A program made the translations under genes and the position numbers. A stretch of DNA of 64,000 nt from Agrostemma githago (Eukaryota; Streptophyta; Magnoliopsida; Caryophyllales; Caryophyllaceae). The stretch lies in the NCBI GenBank assembly GCA_958450325.1, contig OY288246.1, forward strand, positions 37,070,544-37,134,543, in the 5' to 3' direction. Each line of letters begins with the position of its first letter. Positions within the stretch are counted from its first letter, which is position 1. Under the pieces are notes generated by a model. That model was not told the origin of the DNA and made no database searches. It saw nothing but the letters and a program-made list of their open reading frames with translations. Positions 30,614 to 41,967 of the stretch are shown piece by piece.

Positions 30614-31599
30614 TGATGTGAGTTGATATGAACTTTGAAACAAGGATAAGAAGTATGATTAGTATTCTGAAATGGAACGTAAACAACAAACCAAAACAGA
30701 ATGAAAGGATAGTTTTAAGGTTGAATAAACCGTAACCAAGGATAGTATGCTAGGTGAAGTAGACCTATACTCCAACAAAGCGGTTTGCTAGATCAAACAC
30801 TCGATTGAAATAGCGAGTTTAGAGCTTGTAACGCGACTCACTCTAGACTTTGTCTTGTAAACTACAAGGACGAAACAGAAAGCTCAGCTTTACTCAAGTT
30901 TTTTTATGCAAATTGGATGTCTTATTCATTCAACTAAATGGCTATATATAGCCTACAATCAGACCTTAAACTTGGCTGATTAGGGTGACAAAAACAAAGT
31001 TACAACCATGTGAACAAGGAGCTATTAACAAAGCTAGGAGCTAATAACAAAGTAATGTAAACTAGGAGCTAATAACAAAGTAATGTGAACAAGGAGCTAA
31101 TAACAAAGCTAAGAGAGCATTAAGGTGTGGCTGGTGAGAACATGGAGCTAATAACAAAGCTTCATTTGGACGTGCACACCAAGTGAACACAACCAGCTTC
31201 AAACGTCCTCTTTAACCCCGGTGCTTTCCCATGCACAACTGACTTGTTCGGACCATAACTTTGTCAATACTTGTTCAATGAGCCTTCATGAATAGTCATT
31301 GGAAAGATAAGCTCGAAATCTATCTCCTCCATTTTGAATGACTACGAAATTCCAAGTATAACTCGAGATATGGACTGATCAAAACAATGCTGCAAAATGA
31401 ACTCGCATCAGAAATTCCCATGCACAACTGTCTTGTTCGGACCATAACTTTGTCAATACTTGTTCAATGAGCCTTCATGAATAGTCATTGGAAAGATAAG
31501 CTCGAAATCTATCTCCTCCATTTTGAATGACTACGAAACTCCAAGTATAACTCGAGATATGGACTGATCAAAACAACGGTGCAAAATGAACTCGCATCA
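30614..31599 (-). repeat. Concatemer LTR 3
   Basis: 986 bp with the same ends as LTR 2 and no difference from it that I can find. It includes the palindromic TATA box at 30940-30953 and the 189-bp duplication. Confidence 0.92.
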
Positions 31600-32023
31600 T
31601 ACTCTCCTTCTTTGAAAAAGAATTGTCCTCAATTCTTGTAACAAGTATCCCACCTGGATCAAATACAAAATTTGTTAGGATCAACACATCCTTACTCCAA
31701 ATAGACATAAGTGTGGGTAACGTTGGTATCACGGCTCGACCCCAAGCTCGACTCCTTTTCAAGTAGGTGTTGTTTTGAATGCTTGTGAACTCTACTTTGC
31801 TTGTCGTGAACAAGGATGGATCAGGTATCTTTTGTTGCTTCTCAAAGTATTCCACAAGCTCAACCCCCTTACTCTCCATGCTTGTTTTGATTAAGATCAG
31901 AATTTGTTTCTTCTTGCACAACCCGTTTGGTTGAAGATGATACTCGTCAAAAACAGGTGGTAACGTTGGATCAAACACCAAACTTTCCTCGTAAGTGTTT
32001 TCAAACGAGAAAATTCCAGCCAT
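31568..32023 (-). CDS. Small ORF of non-autonomous LTR element, copy 3
   Basis: 151 residues, same protein as copy 1. With the 18-base A run a different upstream ATG (32086) is in frame and would give 172 residues. The shared start at 32023 is preferred. Confidence 0.55.
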   Translation of the reverse strand: MAGIFSFENTYEESLVFDPTLPPVFDEYHLQPNGLCKKKQILILIKTSMESKGVELVEYFEKQQKIPDPSLFTTSKVEFTSIQNNTYLKRSRAWGRAVIPTLPTLMSIWSKDVLILTNFVFDPGGILVTRIEDNSFSKKESMMRVHFAPLF

Positions 32024-32232
32024 CTTCTTTTTTTTTTTTTTTTTTGAAAATAAATCGAACTTCAACAAGAACCACGAAACAATCAAAACCGATTAACCCT
32101 CGAACTACCCGCACGAGTTTAACCTTTGAATTCCAATCGCAATCAGAAATTCAACTAACAACTTGGCTTTGACACTCCTTGGACCGTCTTGATTTTAAGA
32201 AAAATCAAGAGTTGTAGCTCTGATACCACTAA
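31600..32232 (-). other. Concatemer internal region 3
   Basis: 633 bp, with the primer-binding site at 32217-32228 and an 18-base T run. Otherwise the same as regions 1 and 4. Confidence 0.9.
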
Positions 32233-33218
32233 TGATGTGAGTTGATATGAACTTTGAAACAAGGATAAGAAGTATGATTAGTATTCTGAAATGGAACGTA
32301 AACAACAAACCAAAACAGAATGAAAGGATAGTTTTAAGGTTGAATAAACCGTAACCAAGGATAGTATGCTAGGTGAAGTAGACCTATACTCCAACAAAGC
32401 GGTTTGCTAGATCAAACACTCGATTGAAATAGCGAGTTTAGAGCTTGTAACGCGACTCACTCTAGACTTTGTCTTGTAAACTACAAGGACGAAACAGAAA
32501 GCTCAGCTTTACTCAAGTTTTTTTATGCAAATTGGATGTCTTATTCATTCAACTAAATGGCTATATATAGCCTACAATCAGACCTTAAACTTGGCTGATT
32601 AGGGTGACAAAAACAAAGTTACAACCATGTGAACAAGGAGCTATTAACAAAGCTAGGAGCTAATAACAAAGTAATGTAAACTAGGAGCTAATAACAAAGT
32701 AATGTGAACAAGGAGCTAATAACAAAGCTAAGAGAGCATTAAGGTGTGGCTGGTGAGAACATGGAGCTAATAACAAAGCTTCATTTGGACGTGCACACCA
32801 AGTGAACACAACCAGCTTCAAACGTCCTCTTTAACCCCGGTGCTTTCCCATGCACAACTGACTTGTTCGGACCATAACTTTGTCAATACTTGTTCAATGA
32901 GCCTTCATGAATAGTCATTGGAAAGATAAGCTCGAAATCTATCTCCTCCATTTTGAATGACTACGAAATTCCAAGTATAACTCGAGATATGGACTGATCA
33001 AAACAATGCTGCAAAATGAACTCGCATCAGAAATTCCCATGCACAACTGTCTTGTTCGGACCATAACTTTGTCAATACTTGTTCAATGAGCCTTCATGAA
33101 TAGTCATTGGAAAGATAAGCTCGAAATCTATCTCCTCCATTTTGAATGACTACGAAACTCCAAGTATAACTCGAGATATGGACTGATCAAAACAACGGTG
33201 CAAAATGAACTCGCATCA
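32233..33218 (-). repeat. Concatemer LTR 4
   Basis: 986 bp, indistinguishable by eye from LTRs 2 and 3, with the palindromic TATA box at 32559-32572. Confidence 0.92.
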
Positions 33219-33642
33219 TACTCTCCTTCTTTGAAAAAGAATTGTCCTCAATTCTTGTAACAAGTATCCCACCTGGATCAAATACAAAATTTGTTAGGAT
33301 CAACACATCCTTACTCCAAATAGACATAAGTGTGGGTAACGTTGGTATCACGGCTCGACCCCAAGCTCGACTCCTTTTCAAGTAGGTGTTGTTTTGAATG
33401 CTTGTGAACTCTACTTTGCTTGTCGTGAACAAGGATGGATCAGGTATCTTTTGTTGCTTCTCAAAGTATTCCACAAGCTCAACCCCCTTACTCTCCATGC
33501 TTGTTTTGATTAAGATCAGAATTTGTTTCTTCTTGCACAACCCGTTTGGTTGAAGATGATACTCGTCAAAAACAGGTGGTAACGTTGGATCAAACACCAA
33601 ACTTTCCTCGTAAGTGTTTTCAAACGAGAAAATTCCAGCCAT
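33187..33642 (-). CDS. Small ORF of non-autonomous LTR element, copy 4
   Basis: 151 residues, same as copies 1 and 3. The frame is also open to an upstream ATG at 33705 (172 residues). It is transcribed, if at all, from LTR 5. Confidence 0.55.
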   Translation of the reverse strand: MAGIFSFENTYEESLVFDPTLPPVFDEYHLQPNGLCKKKQILILIKTSMESKGVELVEYFEKQQKIPDPSLFTTSKVEFTSIQNNTYLKRSRAWGRAVIPTLPTLMSIWSKDVLILTNFVFDPGGILVTRIEDNSFSKKESMMRVHFAPLF

Positions 33643-33851
33643 CTTCTTTTTTTTTTTTTTTTTTGAAAATAAATCGAACTTCAACAAGAACCACGAAACA
33701 ATCAAAACCGATTAACCCTCGAACTACCCGCACGAGTTTAACCTTTGAATTCCAATCGCAATCAGAAATTCAACTAACAACTTGGCTTTGACACTCCTTG
33801 GACCGTCTTGATTTTAAGAAAAATCAAGAGTTGTAGCTCTGATACCACTAA
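33219..33851 (-). other. Concatemer internal region 4
   Basis: 633 bp, with the primer-binding site at 33836-33847 and an 18-base T run. This is the 5'-most internal region in element orientation. Confidence 0.9.
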
Positions 33852-34837
33852 TGATGTGAGTTGATATGAACTTTGAAACAAGGATAAGAAGTATGATTAG
33901 TATTCTGAAATGGAACGTAAACAACAAACCAAAACAGAATGAAAGGATAGTTTTAAGGTTGAATAAACCGTAACCAAGGATAGTATGCTAGGTGAAGTAG
34001 ACCTATACTCCAACAAAGCGGTTTGCTAGATCAAACACTCGATTGAAATAGCGAGTTTAGAGCTTGTAACGCGACTCACTCTAGACTTTGTCTTGTAAAC
34101 TACAAGGACGAAACAGAAAGCTCAGCTTTACTCAAGTTTTTTTATGCAAATTGGATGTCTTATTCATTCAACTAAATGGCTATATATAGCCTACAATCAG
34201 ACCTTAAACTTGGCTGATTAGGGTGACAAAAACAAAGTTACAACCATGTGAACAAGGAGCTATTAACAAAGCTAGGAGCTAATAACAAAGTAATGTAAAC
34301 TAGGAGCTAATAACAAAGTAATGTGAACAAGGAGCTAATAACAAAGCTAAGAGAGCATTAAGGTGTGGCTGGTGAAAACATGGAGCTAATAACAAAGCTT
34401 CATTTGGACGTGCACACCAAGTGAACACAACCAGCTTCAAACGTCCTCTTTAACCCCGGTGCTTTCCCATGCACAACTGACTTGTTCGGACCATAACTTT
34501 GTCAATACTTGTTCAATGAGCCTTCATGAATAGTCATTGGAAAGATAAGCTCGAAATCTATCTCCTCCATTTTGAATGACTACGAAATTCCAAGTATAAC
34601 TCGAGATATGGACTGATCAAAACAATGCTGCAAAATGAACTCGCATCAGAAATTCCCATGCACAACTGTCTTGTTCGGACCATAACTTTGTCAATACTTG
34701 TTCAATGAGCCTTCATGAATAGTCATTGGAAAGATAAGCTCGAAATCTATCTCCTCCATTTTGAATGACTACGAAACTCCAAGTATAACTCGAGATATGG
34801 ACTGATCAAAACAACGGTGCAAAATGAACTCGCATCA
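33852..34837 (-). repeat. Concatemer LTR 5 (rightmost, 5'-most)
   Basis: 986 bp. It differs from LTRs 2-4 at one base that I can see (GGTGAAAACATGG where the others have GGTGAGAACATGG, about 34376). It is followed at once by the right TCGCC duplication. Confidence 0.92.
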
Positions 34838-34842
34838 TCGCC
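34838..34842. repeat. Target-site duplication TCGCC, right copy
   Basis: It matches 27368-27372 exactly and leads straight back into satellite (TCGCCTAATCCAACCC). Confidence 0.92.
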
Positions 34843-36210
34843 TAATCCAACCCTAAACCCTTTTTCCGTCCTTGAATAATGAAAAGGGTTATGGTTGGAT
34901 TAGGCGGAGCCGCGAAGCGGGTTCGCCTAATCCAACCCTAAACCCTATTCCGTCCTTGAATAAGGAAAAGGGTTTAGGGTTGGATTAAGCGGAGCCGCGA
35001 AGCGGGTTTGCCTAATTCACCCTTAAACCCTTTTCCGTCCCGTCTTATGGTCTACCCCAACTTTGAATCACATACACGACAGGGTTCACCAATACCCTCT
35101 TAGGGTTCAGTTTCTTGCGGGATTAGTGACTTTAAATAAGGAAAAGGGTTTAGGGTTGGATTAGGCGGAGCCGTGAAGCGGGTCCGCCTAATCCAACCCT
35201 AAACCCTATTCCGTCCTTGAATAAGGAAAAGGGTTTAGGGTTGGATTAGGCGGAGCCGCGAAGCGGGTTCGCCTAATCCAATCCTAAACCCTTTTTCCGT
35301 CCTTGAATAATGAAAAGGGTTATGGTTGGATTAGGCGGAGCCGCGAAGCGGGTTCGCCTAATCCAACCCTAAACCCTATTCCGTCCTTGAATAAGGAAAA
35401 GGGTTTAGGGTTGGATTAAGCGGAGCCGCGAAGCGGGTCCGCCTAATCCAACCGTAAACCCTTTTCCGTCCCGTCTTATGCTGTACCCCGTCTTTGAATC
35501 ACATACACGATAGGGTTCACCAATACCCTCTTAGGGTTCAGTTTCTTGCGAGATTAGTGACTTTAAATAAAGAAAAGGGTTTAGGGTTAGATTAGGCGGA
35601 GCCGTGAAGCGGGTCCGCCTAATCCAACCCTAAACCCTTTTCCGTCCTTGAATAAAGAAAAGGGTTTAGGGTTGGATTAGGCGGAGCCGCGAAGCAGGTT
35701 TGCCTAATCCACCCATAAACCCTTTTCCGTCCCGTCTTATGGTGTACCCCAACTTTGAATCTTATACACGACAGGGTTCACGAATACCCTCTTAGGGTTC
35801 AGTTTCTTGTGGGATTAGTGACCTTGAATAAGGAAAAGGGTTTAGGGTTGGATTAGGCGGAGCCGCGAAGCGGGTTTGCCTAGTCCACCCCTAAACCCTT
35901 TTCCGTCCCGTCTTATGCTGTACCCCATCTTTGAATCACATCCACGACAGTGTTCACCAATACCCTCTTAGGGTTCAGTTTCTTGCGGGATTAGTAACCT
36001 TGAATAAGAAAAAGGGTTTAGGGTTGGATTAGGCGGAGCCGCGAAGCGGGTTCGTCTAATCTAACCCTAAACTCTTTTCCGTCCCGTCATATGGTGGACC
36101 CCATCTTTGAATCACATCCACGACAGGGTTCACCAATACCCTGTTAGGGTTCAGTTTCTTGCGGGATTAGTGACATTGAATAAGGAAAAGGGTTTAGGGT
36201 TGAATTAGGC

Positions 36211-36215
36211 GGAGC
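36211..36215. repeat. Target-site duplication GGAGC, left copy
   Basis: GGAGC precedes the LTR start at 36216 and recurs at 38807-38811. In an empty satellite unit this is the apex sequence GGCGGAGCCG. Confidence 0.92.
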
Positions 36216-36576
36216 TGATGCGAGTTCATTTTGCAGCGTTGTTTTGATCAGTCCATATCTCGAGTTATACTTGGATTCGTAGTCATTGAAAATGGAGGAG
36301 ATAAATTTCGAGCTTATCTTTCCAATGACTATTCAAGAAGGCTCATTGAACAAGTATTGACAAAGTTATGGTCCGAACAAGTCAGTTGTGCGCTGGAATT
36401 TCGCAGAAGTTGTTTGACGGGACTGTTTCTTTTGTATCAACTTTCAATAAAAGAGCTAGTGGATACTTTGCTCTAATCTGATTTACAAGTCAAATAATCA
36501 AGACGATATGGATGCAATAACTTGGGTTCACACTCATTCAAGCAAGGGATGTGCACAGGAGTTAGTAGGCTGATTG

Positions 36577-36636
36577 TAGCTTTGTTTGTATCACCCTAGC
36601 TTTGTTTGTATCACCCTAGCTTTGTTTGTATCACCC
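36577..36636 (+). repeat. 20-bp tandem repeat in U3, three copies
   Basis: TAGCTTTGTTTGTATCACCC three times in direct tandem. The 3' LTR has two copies at about 38391-38430. Position just upstream of the TATA box suggests an enhancer role, by inference only. Confidence 0.85.
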
Positions 36637-36666
36637 TTGACCATTTTGGTTTGGGGACGATTTGTA

Positions 36667-36680
36667 GGCTATAAATAGCC
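36667..36680 (+). promoter_or_regulatory. TATA box of the plus-strand element
   Basis: GGCTATAAATAGCC is a near-perfect palindrome with a TATAAATAG core, in the 5' LTR. It is followed downstream by the family-conserved CAACTTGAATGAATAAGAC. Confidence 0.6.
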
Positions 36681-37016
36681 ATCAACTTGAATGAATAAGA
36701 CACATCACACACAAGATTTATACACAAAACTGAGTAAAGCATTGCTTTCTTTTACGTCCTTGTTGCTTACAAGACAATGTCTAGAGTTAGTCGCGTTACA
36801 AGCTCTAAACTCGCTACTTCAATCGCGTGTTTGATTTAGCACCCGCTTTGTTGAAGTATAGGTCTACTTCACTAAGCATACTATCCCTTGGTTACGGTTC
36901 TATCATACTCACAAACCCTCCTTACATTCTGTTTTGTTGCTTTTGTTACGTTCAATTCAGAATACTATCAATCTTCACGTTGTTGTTTCAAATTTCATAT
37001 TAACTCACATCATTAG

Positions 37017-37028
37017 TGGTATCAGAGC
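37017..37028 (+). other. Primer-binding site (tRNA-iMet type) of the plus-strand element
   Basis: TGGTATCAGAGC, four bases (TTAG) after the LTR end. It is the same sequence as in the concatemer and the copia element. Confidence 0.92.
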
Positions 37029-37242
37029 TACAACTCTTGATTTTTCTTAAAATCAAGACGGTCCAAGAAGTGTCGAAGCCAAGTTATTAGTTGAATTTCT
37101 GATTGCGATTGGAATTCAAAGGTTAAACTCGTGCGGGTAGTTCGAGGGTTAATCGGTTTTGATTATCTCGTGTTTTTTGTTGAAGTTCCGATACATTTGT
37201 TTCTTACTGTTCACGTGTGTACTGTTCACCAAAGAAAAAAAA

Positions 37243-37668
37243 ATGTCATCAATTTTCTCGTTTGAAAACACTTACGAGGAAAGTTTGGTGTTTGATCCAA
37301 CGTTACCACCTGTTTTTGACGAGTATCATCTTCAACCAAACAGGTTGTGCAAGAAGAAACAAATTCTGATCTTAGCCAAAACAAACATGGAGAGTAAAGG
37401 GATTGTGCTTGCGGAATACTTTGAGGAGAAACAAAAGATACTTGATTCATCCCTTTTCACAACAAGCAAAGTAGAGTTCACAAGCATTCAAAACAACACC
37501 TATTTGAAAAGGAGTCGAGCTTGTAGTCTAGCCATAATACCAACGTTACCCACACTTATGTCTATTTGGGGTGAGGATGTGTTAATCCTAACAAATTTTG
37601 TATTTGATCCAGGTGGGATACTTGTTCAAGAATTGAGGACAATTCTTTTTCAAAGAAGGAGAGTATGA
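37243..37668 (+). pseudogene. Small ORF of the plus-strand element, frameshifted at its end
   Basis: It starts MSSIFSFENTYEESL and is clearly homologous to the 151-residue ORF of the concatemer. A one-base loss near 37626 (CTTGTTCAAG where the concatemer strand has CTTGTTACAAG) shifts the last 18 codons or so, and the frame stops at the LTR junction after 141 residues. An upstream in-frame ATG at 37159 would give 169 residues. Several substitutions separate it from the concatemer copies. Function unknown, probably a decayed pol remnant. Confidence 0.6.
37653..37665 (+). other. Polypurine tract of the plus-strand element
   Basis: AAGAAGGAGAGTA directly before the 3' LTR start TGATGCG, identical to the concatemer tract. 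Confidence 0.88.
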
Positions 37669-38208
37669 TGCGAAGTCATTTTGCAGCGTTGTTTTGATCA
37701 GTCCATATCTCGAGTTATACTTGGAATTTCTCAGTCGTTCAAAATGGAGGAGATAGATTTCGAGCTTATCTTTCCAATGACTATTCATGAAGGCACATTG
37801 AACAAGTATTGACAAAGTTATGGTCCGAACAAGTCAGTCGTGCATGTGATGCGAGTTCATTTTGCAGCGTTGTTTTGATCAGTCCATATCTCGAGTTATA
37901 CTTGGAATTTCTCAGTCGTTCAAAATGGAGGAGATAGATTTCGAGCTTATCTTTCCAATGACTATTCATGAAGGCACATTGAACAAGTATTGACAAAGTT
38001 ATGGTCCGAACAAGTCAGTCGTGCATGTGATGCGAGTTCATTTTGCAGCGTTGTTTTGATCAGTCCATATCTCGAGTTATACTTGGAATTTCGTAGTCAT
38101 TCAAAATGGAGGAGATAGATTTCGAGCTTATCTTTCCAATGATTATTCATGAAGGCTCATTGAACAAGTATTGACAAAGTTATGGTCCGAACAAGTCAGT
38201 TGTGCATG
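37666..38208 (+). repeat. 181-bp tandem repeat at LTR terminus, three copies
   Basis: TGATGCGA starts at 37666, 37847 and 38028. Each copy opens with the LTR terminal sequence and closes with AAGTCAGTYGTGCA. The first two are almost identical and share changes (TTTCTCAGTCGTTC, AAGGCACATTG), while the third resembles the single copy in the 5' LTR, so the extra copies arose by recent tandem duplication. Confidence 0.9.
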
Positions 38209-38806
38209 GGAATTTCGCAGAAGTTATTTGACGGGACTGTTTCTTTTGTATCAACTTTCAATAAAAGAGCTAGTGGATACTTTGCTCTAATCTGATTTAC
38301 AAGTCAAATAATCAAGACCATATGGATGCAATAACTTGGGTTCACACTCATTCAAGCAAGGGATGTGCACAGGAGTTAGTAGGCTGATTGTAGCTTTGTT
38401 TGTATCACCCTAGCTTTGTTTGTATCACCCTTGACCATTCTGGTTTGGGGACGATTTGTAGGCTATAAATAGCCATCAACTTGAATGAATAAGACACATC
38501 ACACACAAGATTTATACACAAAACTAAGTAAAGCATTGCTTTCTTTTACGTCCTTGTTCCTTACAAGACAAAGTCGAGAGTTAGTCGCGTTACAAGCTCT
38601 AAACTCGCTACTTCAATCGCGTGTTTGATTTAGCACCCGCTTTGTTGAAGTATAGGTCTACTTCACTAAGCATACTATCCCTTGGTTACGGTTCTTTCAT
38701 ACTCACAAACCCTCCTTACATTCTGTTTTGTTGCTTTTGTTACGTTCAATTCAGAATACTATCAATCTTCACGTTGTTGTTTCAAAGTTCATATTAACTC
38801 ACATCA
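37666..38806 (+). repeat. 3' LTR of the plus-strand element, expanded
   Basis: 1141 bp against 797 bp for its partner. The excess is two extra 181-bp units at the start, less one 20-bp U3 motif. It ends AACTCACATCA at the GGAGC duplication. Confidence 0.92.
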
Positions 38807-41083
38807 GGAGCCATGAAGCGGGTCCGCCTAATCCAACCCTAAACCCTATTCCGTTCTTGAAAAAGGAAAAGGGTTATGGTTGGATTTGGCGGAGCCGCGA
38901 AGCGGGTTCGCCTAATCCAACCCTAAATCCTTTTCCGTCCCATCTTATGGTGTACCCCATCTTTGAATCACATAGACGACAGGGTTCACCAATACCCTCT
39001 CAGGGTTCAGTTTCTTGCGGTATTAGTGATTTTAAATAAGGAAAAGGGTTTAGGATTGGATTAGGCGGAGCCGTGAAGTGGGTCCGCTTAATCCAACCCT
39101 AAACCCTATTCCGTCCTTGAATAAGGAAAAGGGTTTAGGGTTGGATTAAACGGAGCAGCGAAGCGGGTCCGCCTAATCCAACCGTAAACCCTTTTCCGTC
39201 CCGTCTTATGGTGTACCCCAACTATGAATCACATACACGACAGGGTTCACCAATACCCTCTTAGGGTTCAGTTTCTTGTGGGATTAGTGACCTTGAATAA
39301 GGAAAAGGGTTTAGGGTTGGATTAGGCGGTGTCGCGAAGCGGGTTTGCCTAGTCCACCCCTAAACCCTTTTCCGTCCCGTCTTATGCTGTACCCCATCTT
39401 TGAATCACATCCACGACAGAGTTCACGAATACCCTCTTAGGATTCAGTTTCTTGCGGGATTAGTAACCTTGAATAAGGAAAAGGGTTTAGGGTTGGATTA
39501 GGCGGAGCCGCGAAGCGGGTTCATCTAATCTAACCCTAAACTCTTTTCCGTCCCGTCATATGGTGGACCCCATATTTGAATCACATCCACGACAGGGTTT
39601 ACCAATACCCTGTTAGGGTTCAGTTTCTTGCGGGATTAGTGACATTGAATAAGGAAAAGGGTTTAGGGTTGAATTAGGCGGAGCCGTGAAGCGGGTCCGC
39701 CTAATCTAACCCTAAACCCTTTTCCGTCCTTGAAAAAGGAAAATGGTTATGGTTGGATTTGGCGGAGCCGCGAAGCGGGTTCCCCTAATCCAACCCTAAA
39801 TCCTTTTCCGTCCCATCTTATGGTGTACCCCATCTTTGAATCACATAGACGACAGGGTTCACCAATACCCTCTTAGGATTCAGTTTCTTGCGGGATTAGT
39901 GACTTTAAATAAGGAAAAGGGTTTAGGGTTGGATTAGGCGGAGCCGCGAAGCGGGTTTGCCTAGTCCACCCCTAAACCCTTTTCCGTCCCGTCTTATGCC
40001 GTACCCCATCTTTGAATCACATCCACGACAGAGTTCACCAATACCCTCTTAGGGTTCAGTTTCTTGCGGGATTAGTAACCTTGAATAAGGAAAAGGGTTT
40101 AGGGTTGGATTAGGCGGAGCCGCGAAGCGGGTTCATCTAATCTAACCCTAAACTCTTTTCCGTCCCGTCATAGGTGGACCCCATCTTTGAATCACATTCA
40201 CGACAGGGTTCACCAATACCCTGTTAGGGTTCAGTTTCTTGCGGGATTAGTGACATTGAATAAGGAAAAGGGTTTAGGTTTGAATTAGGTGGAGCCGTGA
40301 AGCGGGTCCGCCTAATCTAACCCTAAACCCTTTTCCGTCCTTGAAAAAGGAAAAGGGTTATGGTTGGATTTGGCGGAGCCGCGAAGCGGGTTCGCCTAAT
40401 CCAACCCTAAATCCTTTTCCGTCCCATCTTATGGTGTACCCCATCTTTGAATCACATAGACGACAGGGTTCACCAATACCCTCTTAGGATTCAGTTTCTT
40501 GCGGGATTAGTGACTTTAAATAAGGAAAAGGGTTTAGGGTTGGATTAGGCGGAGCCACGAAGCGGGTTTGCCTAGTCCACCCCTAAACCCTTTTCCGTCC
40601 CGTCTTATGCTGTACCCCATCTTTGAATCACATACACGATAGGGTTCACCAATATCCTCTTAGGGTTCAGTTTCTTGCGGGATTAGTGACTTTAAATAAA
40701 GAAAAGGGTTTAGGGTTAGATTAGGCGGAGCCACGTAGCGGGTCCGCCTAATCCAACCCTAAACCCTTTTCCGTCCCGTCTTATAGTGTACCCCATCTTT
40801 GAATCACATCCACGACAGGGTTCACCAATACCCTCTTAGGGTTCAGTTTCTTGCGTGATTAGTGACTTTGAATAAGGAAAAGGGTTTAGGGTTGGATTAG
40901 GCGGAGCCACGAAGCGGGTCCGCCTAATCCAACCGTAAACCCTTTTCCGTCCCGTCTTATGCTGTACCCCATCTTTGAATCACATACATGACAGGGTTCA
41001 CCAATACCCTCTTAAGGTTCAGTTTCTTGCGGGATTAGTGACTTTAAATAAGGAAAAGGGTTTAGGGTTAGATTAGGCGGAGC
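38807..41083 (+). repeat. Palindromic telomere-motif satellite array, block 4
   Basis: It starts with the right GGAGC duplication. Two neighbouring segments (about 39100-39780 and 39700-40400) share variants such as GATTTGGCGGAGCC and CATAGGTGGACC/CATATGGTGGACC, pointing to a local duplication of about 0.6 kb. It ends at the GGAGC target site of the solo LTR. Confidence 0.93.
41079..41083. repeat. Target-site duplication GGAGC of solo LTR, left copy
   Basis: It matches 41968-41972. It is the same pentamer, in the same place of the palindrome, as the duplication at 36211/38807. Confidence 0.88.
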
Positions 41084-41967
41084 TGATGTGAGTTGATATG
41101 AACTTTGAAACAAGAATGAGAGGTATGATTAGTAAACTGAAATGGACGTGAAACAAGTAACCAAAACAGAAGGTAAAGATAGTTTGAGGATGAATAAACC
41201 GTAACCAAAGGATAGTATGCTAGGTGAAGTAGACCTATACTTCAACAAAGCGGTTGCTAGATCAAACACTCGATTGAAATAGCGAGTTTAGAGTTTGTAA
41301 CGCGACTCACTCTAGACTTTGTCTTGTAAACTACAAAGACGAAACAAAAGGAAGCTCAAAGCTTAACTTTTACTTGGGTTTTAATTTGCAAATTGGATGA
41401 TCTTTTTCCTTCAAAATGGCCGGCTATTTATAGCCTACAAGGGCCCTTAAACCGGTTGGTTTAGGGTGAAAAAAACAAAGCTAAGCCTAATGTGAACTAG
41501 GAGCTAATTACAAGGTTGGAGTTAAAAACAAAGTGGTGTGAACTTGGAGCTAACAACTATGCTAAGTGAAGAGTAATCAGCCGTGGTCTTCTTATGTGAG
41601 CAAGGAGATGAAAACAAGGCTTGAGTGGGAGTAATGAGACGGCAAAGGTGTGAACATGGAGCCAAAAACAAGGCTAACAAGAGAGCCTTTGGACCGTGTA
41701 CACCAAGAGAATACAACCAGCTCTAAGACCTTCTTAACTTCAGTCCATTACTCATGCTTGAATGATTGTGACCCTTAGTTAATGTCTTCACTTTACCTTG
41801 ATTAGTTGCTCCTTTATCCAGCTCAAATCCGAGCTAGCTCCATTTATTGAAGATGGCTACTTATTATTGCTAATGTAGCTGGCCTAAGCTTAAGTAGGAG
41901 CTAGTAGACTTTAGATGAGCTCATTAGAACTTCCTTACTTGGATTGGTAGCTCCTTGATTCGGATTA
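41084..41967 (-). mobile_element. Solo LTR of a related subfamily
   Basis: 884 bp, TGATGTGAGTTGATATG on the left and GATTCGGATTA on the right, the latter one base off the expected GGATCA end. It shares the U5 end, the TATA region (41422-41435) and the U3 repeats with the concatemer LTRs. Its U3 terminus is of the GATCCGAA type seen at 62660. GGAGC on both sides and no internal sequence indicate LTR-LTR recombination after insertion. Confidence 0.88.

Larger units (their letters stand above)
27373..34837 (-). mobile_element. Five-LTR concatemer of a non-autonomous LTR retrotransposon
   Basis: LTRs at 27373-28358, 28993-29978, 30614-31599, 32233-33218 and 33852-34837 are each 986 bp. They alternate with internal regions of 634, 635, 633 and 633 bp. 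Each internal region starts with a tRNA-iMet primer-binding site and ends with a polypurine tract (element strand AAGAAGGAGAGTA). One TCGCC target-site duplication flanks the whole 7465-bp block. The element has no reverse transcriptase, integrase or protease and must rely on another element. The C-terminal text of its ORF suggests descent from a Ty3/gypsy element by internal deletion. Confidence 0.93.
34838..36215 (+). repeat. Palindromic telomere-motif satellite array, block 3
   Basis: About 1.4 kb of mixed short and long units in the usual orientation. Several long units towards the right carry private changes (CATATGGTGGACCCC, CCTGTTAGGG, TGACATTGAATAAGG) that are also common in blocks 4 and 5. 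It ends at GGAGC, the target site of the next element. Confidence 0.94.
36216..37012 (+). repeat. 5' LTR of the plus-strand element
   Basis: 797 bp, TGATGCGAGTTC to AACTCACATCA. It has one copy of the terminal 181-bp unit and three tandem copies of the 20-bp motif TAGCTTTGTTTGTATCACCC (36577-36636), just upstream of the TATA box GGCTATAAATAGCC at 36667-36680. Confidence 0.92.
36216..38806 (+). mobile_element. Non-autonomous LTR retrotransposon, plus orientation
   Basis: 5' LTR 36216-37012, internal region 37013-37665, 3' LTR 37666-38806, flanked by GGAGC duplications. Its internal ORF and U5 end match the concatemer family, but the copy is more diverged. Its LTRs are unequal (797 and 1141 bp) because of tandem repeat changes described separately. 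No enzymatic domain is present. Confidence 0.93.

Noticed and set aside
31927..32172. 81-residue plus-strand ORF (also 33546) and other antisense frames in the small LTR element
   Set aside because: They are antisense to the conserved 151-residue frame and run through the T homopolymer. They appear only when the run length fits.
41522..41716. 64-residue ORF inside the solo LTR
   Set aside because: It lies in the U3 repeat region of an LTR and is not shared with other family LTRs.
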